A DNA stretch of 64,000 bases from Kribbella soli (GCF_004331345.1 NZ_SJJZ01000007.1:34653-98652); one strand, 5' to 3'. Numbered from the stretch's first letter, positions 26,928-34,403 are shown. A program made the numbers and translations. Notes: generated by a model from the sequence alone, not told the origin.

Positions 26928-27908
26928 CGGCCTGAGGGCGAGCTTGCCGACGGTCGCGCGGGCCTCGAGTTCGGCTAGGGCCTTCGGGCCGTCGGCGAGG
27001 TCGTAGACGGTAGGGCGGCCGGGTGGGTACACGCCGGCTTTGATCAGCTCGTCGAGCTCCTCGAGGACCTCGGCGAAGAGCTCGGGCGCGTGCTGGATCG
27101 TGGTTGTCAGGTGCTGGCCGATCACGTGCACCGGGTGCTTGAAGTTCAGCTCCCAGTTGCTGATCGAGGCCTCACCCGCCGCGGCTCCGATCACGACGAC
27201 CTTGCCGGTCACCCGGCGCGCGACCTCGATGCTCTGCCGGAACGTGTCGCCGCCGACGGATTCGAGCACGATGTCGACACCACGCCCACCCGTCAGCCGG
27301 CGTACCTCGGCGACCAGGTCCGCCGTCCGGTAGTCGATCGCATGATCCGCGCCAAGCCGCCGTACGACGTCATGCTTCGACGCCGATGCCGTGGCGATGA
27401 CCGTTGCGCCGTAGTGCTTCGCGATCCGCACAGCGGCCTGCCCTACACCGCCTGCAGCCGCGTGGATCAGCACCGTGTCGCCAGCGGCCAGGCGTCCGAG
27501 CGGGCGGAGAGATGCGAGAGCGGTTGCCCAGTTCAGAACCAGGCCGAGCGCTTCGTCGTCGCTCCAGTCGGTCGGCACCGGTACGACGGCGTTCGCGGGC
27601 ATCAGCATGTACTCCGCGAAGGCGCCGGCGCCCGTGCCGATGACGTGGTCGCCGAGGGCCACGCTCGTCACGTTCTCCCCCAGGGCGACGACCTCACCGG
27701 CTGCCTCGAAGCCCGCGAGGTACGGGGGCTTCGGACCGCCGTCGTACGTGCCTCGCGTCTGCATCACGTCAGCGAAGTTCACCCCGGCGGCACCGACTTT
27801 CACGAGGACCTCCCTTGGTCCCGCCACCGGCACCCCGACGTCCACGAGCCGCATCGCTCCCGGACCGTCCAACGAAGGCTGTTCCAGCGCCCGCACGACC
27901 GTCACCAT
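26913..27908 (-). CDS. NADPH:quinone oxidoreductase-like zinc-independent MDR protein
   Basis: 331 residues from ATG 27908. GroES-like N-terminus (VLVKVGAAGVNFADVMQTRG), then Rossmann AAAGGVGQAAVRIAKHYGA, and LTGGRGVDIVLESVGGDTF. No zinc-binding cysteines, as in the QOR/zeta-crystallin branch. Reduces quinones or enones with NADPH; substrate unknown. Alternative in-frame GTG starts lie within 10 bp. 106 bp separates it from the divergent acetyltransferase gene. Confidence 0.88.
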   Translation of the reverse strand: MVTVVRALEQPSLDGPGAMRLVDVGVPVAGPREVLVKVGAAGVNFADVMQTRGTYDGGPKPPYLAGFEAAGEVVALGENVTSVALGDHVIGTGAGAFAEYMLMPANAVVPVPTDWSDDEALGLVLNWATALASLRPLGRLAAGDTVLIHAAAGGVGQAAVRIAKHYGATVIATASASKHDVVRRLGADHAIDYRTADLVAEVRRLTGGRGVDIVLESVGGDTFRQSIEVARRVTGKVVVIGAAAGEASISNWELNFKHPVHVIGQHLTTTIQHAPELFAEVLEELDELIKAGVYPPGRPTVYDLADGPKALAELEARATVGKLALRPSADD

Positions 27909-28014
27909 CCTTTTGAGGGTTGTTTGATGATGATCGTACATCTGTTTGCCCGTTATCGAACTCTTTCCCGAAATCCGGTCGCGCCCGACTGACGGCGGCG
28001 GCTAGCTTGCCGGG

Positions 28015-28500
28015 ATGGAGCTGCCACTCACCACTCGCAGGCTGGCTCTCCGCTGGCCGATCGAGTCCGACCTCCAGGCCCTGGTGGAGCTCTGGACCGA
28101 TCCCCGTGTCGCCCGCTTCATGGACGACTTCGGCCCCCGCGACGAACAGGCCGTCCGCGAATGGCTGGACCTCCACAGCAGCCCCACCACCCGAGACGGC
28201 ACCCACCTCCAACTGATCCCCACCCGCCGAACCGACGCCACCCCCGTCGGCTGGCTGGGCCTGGGCGTCAGCGACGACCCCACCGCCGACTGGAGCTTCG
28301 GCTACGCCATCCACCCCGCCCACCGCTCCAATGGCTACGCCACCGAGGCCCTAGCTGCCGCCCTAACCCACCTGGACGTAACGGTCTGGGGCGAATGCCA
28401 CCTGACGAACGACGCCTCAGCCCACGTAATGCAATCCGCCGGCATGCAAGAACTACCCCCCACCACCAGCCGCCGCTTCCTCCACACCCCCACCACCTAG
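28015..28500 (+). CDS. GNAT family N-acetyltransferase (RimJ-like)
   Basis: 161 residues. Starts ELPLTTRRLALRWP as RimJ/RimL-like proteins do (usually 'TERLxLRxx'). The acetyl-CoA-binding A motif is FGYAIHPAHRSNGYATEAL with the R/Q-x-x-G-x-A core as RSNGYA. A C-terminal NDASAHVMQSAGM matches the usual 'N..S..v..klGF'. Substrate unknown. Codon choice drifts toward pure-C third positions in the second half. No strong ribosome site is visible; it may be leaderless. Confidence 0.85.
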   Translation: MELPLTTRRLALRWPIESDLQALVELWTDPRVARFMDDFGPRDEQAVREWLDLHSSPTTRDGTHLQLIPTRRTDATPVGWLGLGVSDDPTADWSFGYAIHPAHRSNGYATEALAAALTHLDVTVWGECHLTNDASAHVMQSAGMQELPPTTSRRFLHTPTT

Positions 28501-28539
28501 CCGCTCGCTTGGCGACTGAGATGGAAACCCGACCCGCAC

Positions 28540-28760
28540 AGGTGAGCTAACCGCCCAACCCAACCACCGCAGCCGAGCGAAGCGAAGGCGTCCGGCTGCG
28601 GGGCGGGCGGTCGTGTGGTGAGCGACCGGCGAACCCGACCCGCGCTTGGTGAGCCGACTGCCAACCCGACCACGGAGCCGAGCGAAGCGAAGGCGCAAGG
28701 GGGTGCGGGTGGCCGAGCCCCCGCTCGCGGCAAGCGCAGCGCAGCCGCACAAATGACGAA
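28540..28760 (-). repeat. tRNA-Val-associated repeat, copy A (two units of about 105 bp)
   Basis: Two head-to-tail units of about 105 bp, each beginning (in minus orientation) with CGCCTTCGCTTCGCTCGG (complement at 28573-28590 and 28678-28695). The minus strand of this block matches 31396-31580 at most positions. It begins shortly 3' of tRNA-Val(GAC) and fills most of the 312-bp gap after the acetyltransferase gene. No coding function is credible; translations are low-complexity Arg/Pro in all frames. Confidence 0.75.
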
Positions 28761-28812
28761 GGCGAGGCGGTCAGCGCAGGAACTGCGCGACACACCTCGC
28801 CTATCGGCTTCG

Positions 28813-28884
28813 TGGACGATACTGGGATCGAACCAGTGACCTCTTCCGTGTCAGGGAAGCGCGCTACCGCTGCGCCAATCGTCC
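28813..28884 (-). tRNA. tRNA-Val(GAC)
   Basis: 72 nt. 7-bp acceptor GGACGAT/ATCGTCC with discriminator A, D-arm GCGCAGCGGTAGCGC, anticodon stem CTTCC/GGAAG with loop CTGACAC (anticodon GAC), and T-arm CTGGTTCGATCCCAG. CCA is not encoded. Third of a Gly-Cys-Val cluster; identical copy at 33451-33522. Confidence 0.95.
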
Positions 28885-28907
28885 AAGGGAACCTGTTGGG
28901 GTCCTCG

Positions 28908-28978
28908 AGGTGGAGACGGGATTCGAACCCGTGTACACGGCTTTGCAGGCCGTTGCCTCGCCTCTCGGCCACTCCACC
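28908..28978 (-). tRNA. tRNA-Cys(GCA)
   Basis: 71 nt. Acceptor GGTGGAG/CTCCACC with discriminator T (U), anticodon loop CTGCAAA (anticodon GCA) on stem ACGGC/GCCGT, and T-arm CGGGTTCGAATCCCG. Middle of the Gly-Cys-Val cluster; identical copy at 33377-33447. Confidence 0.95.
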
Positions 28979-29010
28979 ACTGAGAAAGCTGGCCTGCCGA
29001 ACCCTCTCCG

Positions 29011-29083
29011 AGCGGACGACCGGGTTCGAACCGGCGACCTCAACCTTGGCAAGGTTGCGCTCTACCAACTGAGCTACGTCCGC
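29011..29083 (-). tRNA. tRNA-Gly(GCC)
   Basis: 73 nt. Acceptor GCGGACG/CGTCCGC, discriminator T, D-arm GCTCAGTTGGTAGAGC, anticodon loop TTGCCAA (GCC) on stem CAACC/GGTTG, and T-arm CCGGTTCGAACCCGG. First gene of the cluster, behind a sigma-70-type promoter at 29120-29147. Identical copy at 33256-33328. Confidence 0.95.
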
Positions 29084-29119
29084 AGTGCGCCCGGTTTCCG
29101 TCTCTCCGGCGCGAGAAGA

Positions 29120-29147
29120 ACATTAGCCCATCTCCGCCTCAGTTCAA
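29120..29147 (-). promoter_or_regulatory. Probable sigma-70 promoter of the minus-strand tRNA cluster
   Basis: On the minus strand TTGAAC (29147-29142), a 16-bp spacer and TAATGT (29125-29120) lie about 37 bp upstream of tRNA-Gly, matching housekeeping -35/-10 boxes. Confidence 0.6.
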
Positions 29148-29257
29148 AAACCGGGGTCTCCGGTACGTCGACGTACCGTCATCAACTGCTCACCTTCGGA
29201 CTCCCGCGCGGACCGGGATCACCTGCGCACTAAGGTGTTCCGCGGAAGGAGCACCAC

Positions 29258-30076
29258 ATGCGTATCTGGCTCAACGGCGCCTTGCTGGACGACGAGGCGA
29301 CGGTCTCGCCGCTGGACCACGGGCTGACCACCGGTGACGGCGTTTTCGAGACGATCAAGATCGAGAGCGGCCGCCCGTTCGCGGTCCGGCGGCATCTCGA
29401 CCGGCTCGTCCGCTCGGCGGTCGGGCTCGGCCTCCCGGCGCCGGATGTCGCCGCGATCGAGGCCGGTATCGACGCGGTGGTCGCGGCCGATCCCGGCATC
29501 CCGTTCGGCCGGCTCCGGATCACGTACACGGGCGGTGTCTCCCCGCTGTCGTCGGACCGCGGCACCTCCGGCCCGACCGTCCTGATCGCGACGCAAGAGA
29601 TCAAGCGCCCGTCGCCGGTATCCGCGATCGTCACAGTCCCGTGGGTGCGCAACGAACGCAGCGCGGTCGCCGGCCTCAAGACCACGTCGTACGCCGAGAA
29701 CGTCCGCGCCCTCGCCTACGCGAAGGAACGCGGCGGCAGCGAGGCGATCTTCGCCAACACGATCGGCAACCTCAGCGAAGGCACCGGCTCGAACATCTTC
29801 TGCGTGTACGACGGTGAGCTCGTCACGCCGACGCTCGAGTCAGGCGCACTGGCCGGCGTGACGCGCGGACTCGTCCTCGAATGGTTCGGCGGCGTCGAGC
29901 GCGACGTACCGCTGGAGCAACTGTTCGAGGCCGAGGAGATCTTCCTCACATCGACAACGCGTGATGTCCAGGGCATCCAGCGTGTCGACGACCGCGACCT
30001 CCCCGCTCCCGGCACGATCACCGCCCAGGTCGCCAAGATCTTCACCGAACGCTCCACGGAGAACCCCAACCCGTAG
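29258..30076 (+). CDS. pabC: Aminodeoxychorismate lyase (class IV PLP aminotransferase fold)
   Basis: 272 residues; GGAAGGAG precedes the ATG. Class IV marks: LDHGLTTGDGVFETI near residue 19, the PLP lysine in VAGLKTTSYAENV (~147), ANTIGNLSEGTGSNIF and GVTRGLVLEW. The family contains ADC lyase (p-aminobenzoate for folate), branched-chain and D-amino acid aminotransferases. The short length and GLKTTSY-type lysine motif favour ADC lyase, but no pabA/pabB is nearby, so the assignment is probable only. Confidence 0.85.
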   Translation: MRIWLNGALLDDEATVSPLDHGLTTGDGVFETIKIESGRPFAVRRHLDRLVRSAVGLGLPAPDVAAIEAGIDAVVAADPGIPFGRLRITYTGGVSPLSSDRGTSGPTVLIATQEIKRPSPVSAIVTVPWVRNERSAVAGLKTTSYAENVRALAYAKERGGSEAIFANTIGNLSEGTGSNIFCVYDGELVTPTLESGALAGVTRGLVLEWFGGVERDVPLEQLFEAEEIFLTSTTRDVQGIQRVDDRDLPAPGTITAQVAKIFTERSTENPNP

Positions 30077-30240
30077 CCCCCACTCTCTCCGGAACATAAC
30101 TGCCGCCAGACGCACAAAAGGTTCCGCAAAGAGCACCGGCCCGCGCTGACCCGGCCGTCCGGCTCCACAACGCAACCACCGAACGGGCCACCCGCGAAGC
30201 CTTCGACACCCACGAACCCGCCCACCGCCGCCAGCCCGTT

Positions 30241-30321
30241 CCAACGCGAGGGGATATCCCCTCGCGTTGGGGGTTCTCCCCTGTAACACCAACAGAGAAC
30301 CCCCAACAGGAGGGGATATCC
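30241..30321. repeat. 30-bp perfect palindrome with nested inverted and direct repeats
   Basis: 30241-30270 is a perfect palindrome; its left half is CCAACGCGAGGGGAT. Abutting it, GGGGGTTCT (30269-30277) and AGAACCCCC (30296-30304) form a second inverted repeat with 18 bp between. GAGGGGATATCC occurs at 30248-30259 and again at 30310-30321. It could be an operator array, a mobile-element end or a cruciform; it is more symmetric than needed for a pabC terminator. Confidence 0.7.
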
Positions 30322-30581
30322 GTTCGAGTTATCAGGCGACGCCGACCTGGTCTCGCTTGCGGAGGGTGTCGCCGTACTGACCCGGCGGTGTGACGCGTAC
30401 GCGGAGTCGGCGCAACCGCTCGGCGCCGTGATGCCTCGGCCGAGTCGGTCGTCGTCATCGACAACCCGTGACGGCGTACGCCGACCGGCTCGCCGACGGG
30501 CACGCGCCGTCATGCGTGTGCCGAGTCGGCGATCGACGGGTCCGCCGGTGGGACGTGCGCCGAGTGCCCGCCGGCTGGGTG
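30322..30581. other. Non-coding or degraded coding stretch
   Basis: About 260 bp between the palindrome and the CGNR gene stop. A plus-strand frame from about 30339 reads as normal actinobacterial protein for some 30 codons (DADLVSLAEGVAVLTRR), then loses sense; a different frame reads SAESVVVIDN up to a stop near 30470. This looks like a frameshifted remnant rather than an intact gene, but no family is recognisable. Confidence 0.35.
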
Positions 30582-31148
30582 TTACTCGCCGGAGGCTTTG
30601 CGGCGTTCTCGGTAGGCGGCTACGTGTAGGCGGTTGCCGCAGGTGCGGGCGTCGCAGTACCGCTTGGAGCGGTTGCGGGACAGGTCGATCAGGGCGTCGT
30701 CGCAGTCCGGCGCCTCACATCTGCGGAGGCGTTCGCGCTCGCCGGCCGAGATGACCTGCGCCAGCGCGATCCCGCACTCCACCGTGATCCGGCACGCCAT
30801 CGACGCGCCCGCGCGGGAGTAATGGATGTGCCACGGATGCCCGTCGTGGTTGGTCAGCCGCGGAGTCGACGTACCGCGCGCGATGATCGCGTTGATCATC
30901 GTCGCCGCGGACGCGTCGGAATCCGTGGTGAACACCGGTGCGAACAACGGCCGCAGGTCGCGGACCTCGGCCAGGTCCTTGTCCGTCAGCGTGTCGACCG
31001 CGCTGAACTCCCGTTCCTGGACGAACTTCTCCAGTTCCTCCAGGGTGTCCAGCGAATCGACCTGGCTGTTCGGTCCGGGCATCGTGTTGACGAGCCGGAC
31101 CAGCGTCCCGAGTGCCTGCTCGGTGTCGTGCGAGAAAGTCACAATCAC
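30582..31148 (-). CDS. CGNR zinc finger protein, ABATE-domain regulator-like
   Basis: 188 residues, GTG start with GGAG just upstream. The C-terminal CGNR finger is complete: RRCEAPDC, then RSKRYCDARTCGNRLHVAAY. The N-terminal about 130 residues form the ABATE-type domain. These proteins are predicted stress-related transcription regulators; DNA binding is through the finger. It is divergent from tRNA-Val(CAC) at 31270. No target can be seen, though the odd palindrome lies just beyond its 3' end. Confidence 0.85.
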   Translation of the reverse strand: MIVTFSHDTEQALGTLVRLVNTMPGPNSQVDSLDTLEELEKFVQEREFSAVDTLTDKDLAEVRDLRPLFAPVFTTDSDASAATMINAIIARGTSTPRLTNHDGHPWHIHYSRAGASMACRITVECGIALAQVISAGERERLRRCEAPDCDDALIDLSRNRSKRYCDARTCGNRLHVAAYRERRKASGE

Positions 31149-31269
31149 GTCTCCAACGCGACGGGGTCTCCGTCCTGCAGCAAGAGTAGCCCGGCCCGAT
31201 TAGATCGTCGCTTCATCATGCGCTATGGTTTCACCCGCAACACCACACAAGAAACATCAGTACCACCCC

Positions 31270-31341
31270 GGGCGATTGGCGCAGTGGTAGCGCGCTTCGT
31301 TCACACCGAAGAGGTCACTGGTTCGAACCCAGTATCGCCCA
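31270..31341 (+). tRNA. tRNA-Val(CAC)
   Basis: 72 nt. Acceptor GGGCGAT/ATCGCCC with discriminator A, anticodon loop TTCACAC (CAC) on stem CTTCG/CGAAG, and T-arm CTGGTTCGAACCCAG. Nearly the same D- and T-arms as the Val(GAC) genes. A small hairpin with arms GTTCGCG/CGCGAAC follows at about 31361-31379. Confidence 0.94.
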
Positions 31342-31395
31342 CGAATCCGGCAGGCGGCATGTGTTCGCGGAAAGCGCGAACCGTGCCACCTTCGT

Positions 31396-31580
31396 CATTT
31401 CATGCGGCTGCGCTGCGCTTGCCGCAAGCGGGGGCTCCGCCACCCGCACCCCCTTGCGCCTTCGCTTCGCTCGGCTCCGGTGGCTGGGTTGGGCAGTTAG
31501 CTCACCAGTGCGGGTCGGGTTCGCCGGTCGCTCACCACACCACCGCCCGCCCCGCAGCCGGACGCCTTCGCTTCGCTCGG
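31396..31580 (+). repeat. tRNA-Val-associated repeat, copy B
   Basis: Begins TTCGTCATTTCATGCGGCTG and contains CGCCTTCGCTTCGCTCGG at 31457-31474 and 31563-31580, 106 bp apart. In this orientation it aligns with the minus strand of 28540-28760. As with copy A, it lies just 3' of a tRNA-Val gene. It fills most of the 337-bp gap before the PPOX gene; nothing else is visible there. Confidence 0.75.
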
Positions 31581-31678
31581 GCTGGCGGGCTCCGAAGCCG
31601 AACTGCGCGTCTGCCTCAACGTCTGGATGACGCAGCGGTCGCATCTCGCGATGTCGGAGCTGGCGTTCCTCTGGTGAG

Positions 31679-32119
31679 TCAGACGACCCAGGTGCCGTTG
31701 TCCATCAGTACGCGGTCCTTGAGTTCGTTGACCTCGCGCCAGGCCTGGATCTTCGTCGGTGTGACACGGAAGAACGGGTAGTTCGGCAGCGGACGCGGGT
31801 CGAAGCCGGCCTTCGCCGCGAACGCCGCACCCTCGGCCTCCGACGCCTCCACGACCGAGACCGTGCCGCTCACGTGGATCACGTCGCGCATCTCCCCCAG
31901 CGTCAGCTGTACGACGGGATTCGCCAGGAGGTTCCGCGCCGTCGGGTTGGACCGCGACGTCGACAGCAGCAAGGTCCCGTCGCTCCACAAGAACGAAAGC
32001 GGCATCAAGTACGGCGTACCGTCGAGCGACGCCGTCGATACCCAGGCGTCGACGTCCTTCTCCAGACGGTTCAGGGTGTCCTGCTTGCGGACCTCCAATG
32101 GGCGGGCCTCGGCCGTCAT
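31679..32119 (-). CDS. PPOX-class FMN/F420-dependent oxidoreductase
   Basis: 146 residues with GAGGAG seven bases upstream of ATG 32119. Split-barrel marks: DVDAWVSTASLDGTPYLMPL at the N-terminus, LSTSRSNPTARNLLANPVVQL and a C-terminal FRVTPTKIQAW. Members bind FMN or F420 and reduce diverse substrates. It is divergent from an ECF41 sigma factor gene and carries its own ECF41-type promoter motif on the minus strand, so it is probably that sigma factor's target. Confidence 0.87.
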   Translation of the reverse strand: MTAEARPLEVRKQDTLNRLEKDVDAWVSTASLDGTPYLMPLSFLWSDGTLLLSTSRSNPTARNLLANPVVQLTLGEMRDVIHVSGTVSVVEASEAEGAAFAAKAGFDPRPLPNYPFFRVTPTKIQAWREVNELKDRVLMDNGTWVV

Positions 32120-32131
32120 CGCTCACTCCTC

Positions 32132-32158
32132 TGTCACATGTGGTGCTCGTGCTCCGTC
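32132..32158 (+). promoter_or_regulatory. ECF41-type promoter driving the sigma gene
   Basis: TGTCACA (32132-32138), 16 bp, CGTC (32155-32158): the -35/-10 motif reported for ECF41 sigma factors. It points toward the sigma gene at 32210, giving autoregulation. Confidence 0.65.
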
Positions 32159-32166
32159 AATCGGAT

Positions 32167-32193
32167 GACGGCGCTCGGCCGGTCAGTGTGACA
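32167..32193 (-). promoter_or_regulatory. ECF41-type promoter driving the PPOX gene
   Basis: On the minus strand TGTCACA (32193-32187), exactly 16 bp, CGTC (32170-32167). It points toward the PPOX gene at 32119. With the plus-strand copy it forms a face-to-face pair whose transcripts overlap. Confidence 0.65.
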
Positions 32194-32209
32194 GCTCAAC
32201 ATATGACAG

Positions 32210-33097
32210 GTGAAGGATGTGATCCGGATGGGCGGCGACGACTGGCTCGCGACGCGGTTCGAGCAGAACCGGGACCGGCTGCGGGCTGTCGCGTACCGGA
32301 TCCTGGGCTCCGAACCCGAGGCCGAGGACGCGGTCCAGGAGACCTGGATCCGGCTCAGTCGCAGCGACAGCGCGACGATCGACAATCTCGGCGGCTGGCT
32401 GACTACCGTGGTCGGGCGGATCTGCCTCGACATGCTGCGAACCCGGCGCGGGCGGCCGGAGTTGCCGGTCGGCGAGCACTCCCCGGTCCTCGCGGACGAC
32501 GTCGTACCGGATCCCGAACTCGAAGCAGTACAGGCCGATTCGGTCGGGCTAGCACTGCTAGTGGTTCTCGAGACGCTGTCGCCGGCCGAGCGCCTCGCGT
32601 TCGTGCTGCACGATCTGTTCGCCGTACCGTTCGAGGACATCGCGCCGATCATCGGCAAGTCGCCCGCCGCCGCGCGCCAGATCGCCAGCCGGGCGCGACG
32701 ACGGGTCCGCGGTACGCCGGAACCGACCGACGTCGACGTGGTGCGGCAGAAGGAAGTCGTCACCGCCTTCCTCGCCGCGGCACGTGGTGCGGACTTCTCG
32801 GGACTGCTTCACGTGCTCGACCCGGAGGTCGTCGTACGCGCTGACGCAGGCGCCGCGGCCTATGGAGGTATGCCGGCGCTCGCAGGAGCTGCCCGGGTCG
32901 CGCAGGAGTTCTCCGGTCGAGCGGCCGCCGCAAAGCTGGTACTGGTCGACGGAATGCCCGGCCTGGTTTGGATGCAGCGTGGCGAACCGCTGATTGTGTT
33001 CTCTTTCACCGTGGTCGACGGGCGTGTCGCCGCGATCGATCTCCGGGGCGATGCGGAGTACCTTGAAAACGTCGATCTGGTATCGCTGAAGATGTGA
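32210..33097 (+). CDS. ECF41-family RNA polymerase sigma factor (SigJ-like) with SnoaL-like C-terminal domain
   Basis: Up to 295 residues. Sigma-2 region (DWLATRFEQNRDRLRAVAYR, EAEDAVQETWIRL), sigma-4 region (TLSPAERLAFVLHDLFAVPF, AARQIASRARRR), then an NTF2/SnoaL-like C-terminal domain (~175-295) as in ECF41, where that domain replaces an anti-sigma factor and modulates activity. The start is unsettled: GTG 32210 opens the longest frame, GTG 32219 has AGG eight bases before it, and ATG 32228 (MGGDDW) gives the usual family N-terminus. Autoregulation is suggested by the ECF41 promoter at 32132-32158. Confidence 0.9.
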   Translation: MKDVIRMGGDDWLATRFEQNRDRLRAVAYRILGSEPEAEDAVQETWIRLSRSDSATIDNLGGWLTTVVGRICLDMLRTRRGRPELPVGEHSPVLADDVVPDPELEAVQADSVGLALLVVLETLSPAERLAFVLHDLFAVPFEDIAPIIGKSPAAARQIASRARRRVRGTPEPTDVDVVRQKEVVTAFLAAARGADFSGLLHVLDPEVVVRADAGAAAYGGMPALAGAARVAQEFSGRAAAAKLVLVDGMPGLVWMQRGEPLIVFSFTVVDGRVAAIDLRGDAEYLENVDLVSLKM

Positions 33098-33170
33098 CCG
33101 GACGGCGTGGCGAGTGGACAGAATCGATGGGACTCGTGTGACGGATGAGGTGCGATTCAGGCTCGTCGGG

Positions 33171-33191
33171 ACCCGGTGAAATCGGGTTTTT
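33171..33191 (+). terminator. Probable terminator after the sigma gene
   Basis: ACCCG (33171-33175) pairs with CGGGT (33183-33187), followed by TTTT. Short stem but a good T-run, 74 bp after the sigma stop and just before the tRNA promoter region. Confidence 0.5.
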
Positions 33192-33216
33192 GTCCGGGCG
33201 CAAAGTGCGCTACTGT
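33187..33216 (+). promoter_or_regulatory. Possible promoter of the plus-strand tRNA cluster
   Basis: TACTGT (33211-33216) is a plausible -10 box 40 bp upstream of tRNA-Gly. The -35 could be TTGTCC (33190-33195, 15-bp spacer) or TTTTTG (33187-33192, 18-bp spacer); neither is ideal. Confidence 0.35.
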
Positions 33217-33255
33217 TCTGCTCTCGCACGGAGCGGAAACGCGACGGAGCGCAGC

Positions 33256-33328
33256 GCGGACGTAGCTCAGTTGGTAGAGCGCAACCTTGCCAAGGTTGAG
33301 GTCGCCGGTTCGAACCCGGTCGTCCGCT
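33256..33328 (+). tRNA. tRNA-Gly(GCC), second copy
   Basis: 73 nt, identical to 29011-29083 in reverse orientation: acceptor GCGGACG/CGTCCGC, anticodon loop TTGCCAA, discriminator T. The first about 20 bp of the spacer that follows (CGGAGAGGGTTCGGCAGGCC) is also shared with the other cluster. Confidence 0.95.
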
Positions 33329-33376
33329 CGGAGAGGGTTCGGCAGGCCACCGTCCTCAGTGGCGGATTGGCCTCAT

Positions 33377-33447
33377 GGTGGAGTGGCCGAGAGGCGAGGC
33401 AACGGCCTGCAAAGCCGTGTACACGGGTTCGAATCCCGTCTCCACCT
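33377..33447 (+). tRNA. tRNA-Cys(GCA), second copy
   Basis: 71 nt, identical to 28908-28978: acceptor GGTGGAG/CTCCACC, anticodon loop CTGCAAA. Only 3 bp separate it from the following tRNA-Val, whereas the other cluster has 23 bp there. Confidence 0.95.
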
Positions 33448-33450
33448 CGA

Positions 33451-33522
33451 GGACGATTGGCGCAGCGGTAGCGCGCTTCCCTGACACGGAAGAGGTCACT
33501 GGTTCGATCCCAGTATCGTCCA
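33451..33522 (+). tRNA. tRNA-Val(GAC), second copy
   Basis: 72 nt, identical to 28813-28884: acceptor GGACGAT/ATCGTCC, anticodon loop CTGACAC. Unlike the other two tRNA-Val genes of the window it is followed by a terminator hairpin, not by the repeat element. Confidence 0.95.
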
Positions 33523-33527
33523 CAACA

Positions 33528-33563
33528 AACAGGCGGTGGGTGCGAAAGCGCCCACCGCCTGTT
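33528..33563. terminator. Terminator hairpin after the tRNA cluster
   Basis: A 16-pair stem (33528-33543 with 33548-33563, one G-T pair) is capped by a GAAA tetraloop. It lies between the tRNA cluster and the convergent EamA transporter gene, so it can serve both directions; the trailing T-run is weak. Confidence 0.75.
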
Positions 33564-33569
33564 CGCATT

Positions 33570-34403
33570 TCAGCGGCGGCTCTGGGCCGCTACCGCCAGC
33601 AGAAGCACTGCGGCGCCTAGCAGTGCTAGCGGGGTCAGTCGTTCGTGAAACGCGAGGACGCCGATCGTCGCCGCCACTACTGGTTCTAGCAGCGCTAGAA
33701 CTGCCGCCGTCGACGCTTTGAGAGTTCTCAGGCCGACGTAGAACAGGGTGTAGGCGACAGCGGTGGGCACCAGTCCGAAGTACGCGATCAGCAGCCAGCC
33801 GATGAGCGTCGTGGGCAGCGCGGCGAAGGGTGCCAGGAGCAAAGCGCCTGCGGTGAAGCCCAGAAGCGCAGTGGTCAGGGGGTCCGGCGTGTTGCGGTTC
33901 AAGAGCGTTGTCAGCGAGTAGCCCGCCGCGGACATCACGGCTGCTGCGATGCCGGTGAGGTTGGCTGTGCCGCTGGTGGCGGACAGGAGGACGAGGCCGA
34001 CCACGGCAGCGAAGAGAGCTGGGGTCAGCCGTTCGCGAGCGGCGACCGTGATGAAGATCGGGGCCGCGCCCAACGCGATCACGGTGGCTATACCGACGCC
34101 AACGCGCGGGATGGCGGTGAAGTAGCCGAGCTGACAAACGGCCAGACCCAAACCGCTCAAGACGTGGCGGAGCGGGCTAGCCGCGAGCACTGGTCGGAGC
34201 GGGCCGGCCGCGAGTACGGGCCGGGCGAGGCGCGCGAGAGTCAGCCACACAACAGCTGCGGCCAGGCGCCAGAAGGACGTGGCCAGTGGTGTGAGGCCGG
34301 CGTACTGGGACAGCAGGGCGCCGGTCGGGCCGCCGGTGCCCCAGGCCAGGGCGGCGAGAACGACGTAGACGAGGGCACGCCTCGTCGAGAGACGATGATG
34401 CAT
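33570..34403 (-). CDS. EamA/DMT family transporter
   Basis: 277 residues in about ten membrane helices arranged as two EamA halves. The first half begins ALVYVVLAALAWGTGGPTGA, the second around TGIAAAVMSAAGYSLTTLLN. LEPVVAATIGVLAFHERLT near the C-terminus is the typical second-half end (EPV...ExL). Members export amino acids or other small metabolites; substrate unknown. The region 34404-34579 upstream holds no clear gene. Confidence 0.88.
   Translation of the reverse strand: MHHRLSTRRALVYVVLAALAWGTGGPTGALLSQYAGLTPLATSFWRLAAAVVWLTLARLARPVLAAGPLRPVLAASPLRHVLSGLGLAVCQLGYFTAIPRVGVGIATVIALGAAPIFITVAARERLTPALFAAVVGLVLLSATSGTANLTGIAAAVMSAAGYSLTTLLNRNTPDPLTTALLGFTAGALLLAPFAALPTTLIGWLLIAYFGLVPTAVAYTLFYVGLRTLKASTAAVLALLEPVVAATIGVLAFHERLTPLALLGAAVLLLAVAAQSRR

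Noticed and set aside
30428..30754. Arg-rich 108-codon plus frame
   Set aside because: Overlaps the well-supported CGNR gene antisense and has no ribosome site or motif.
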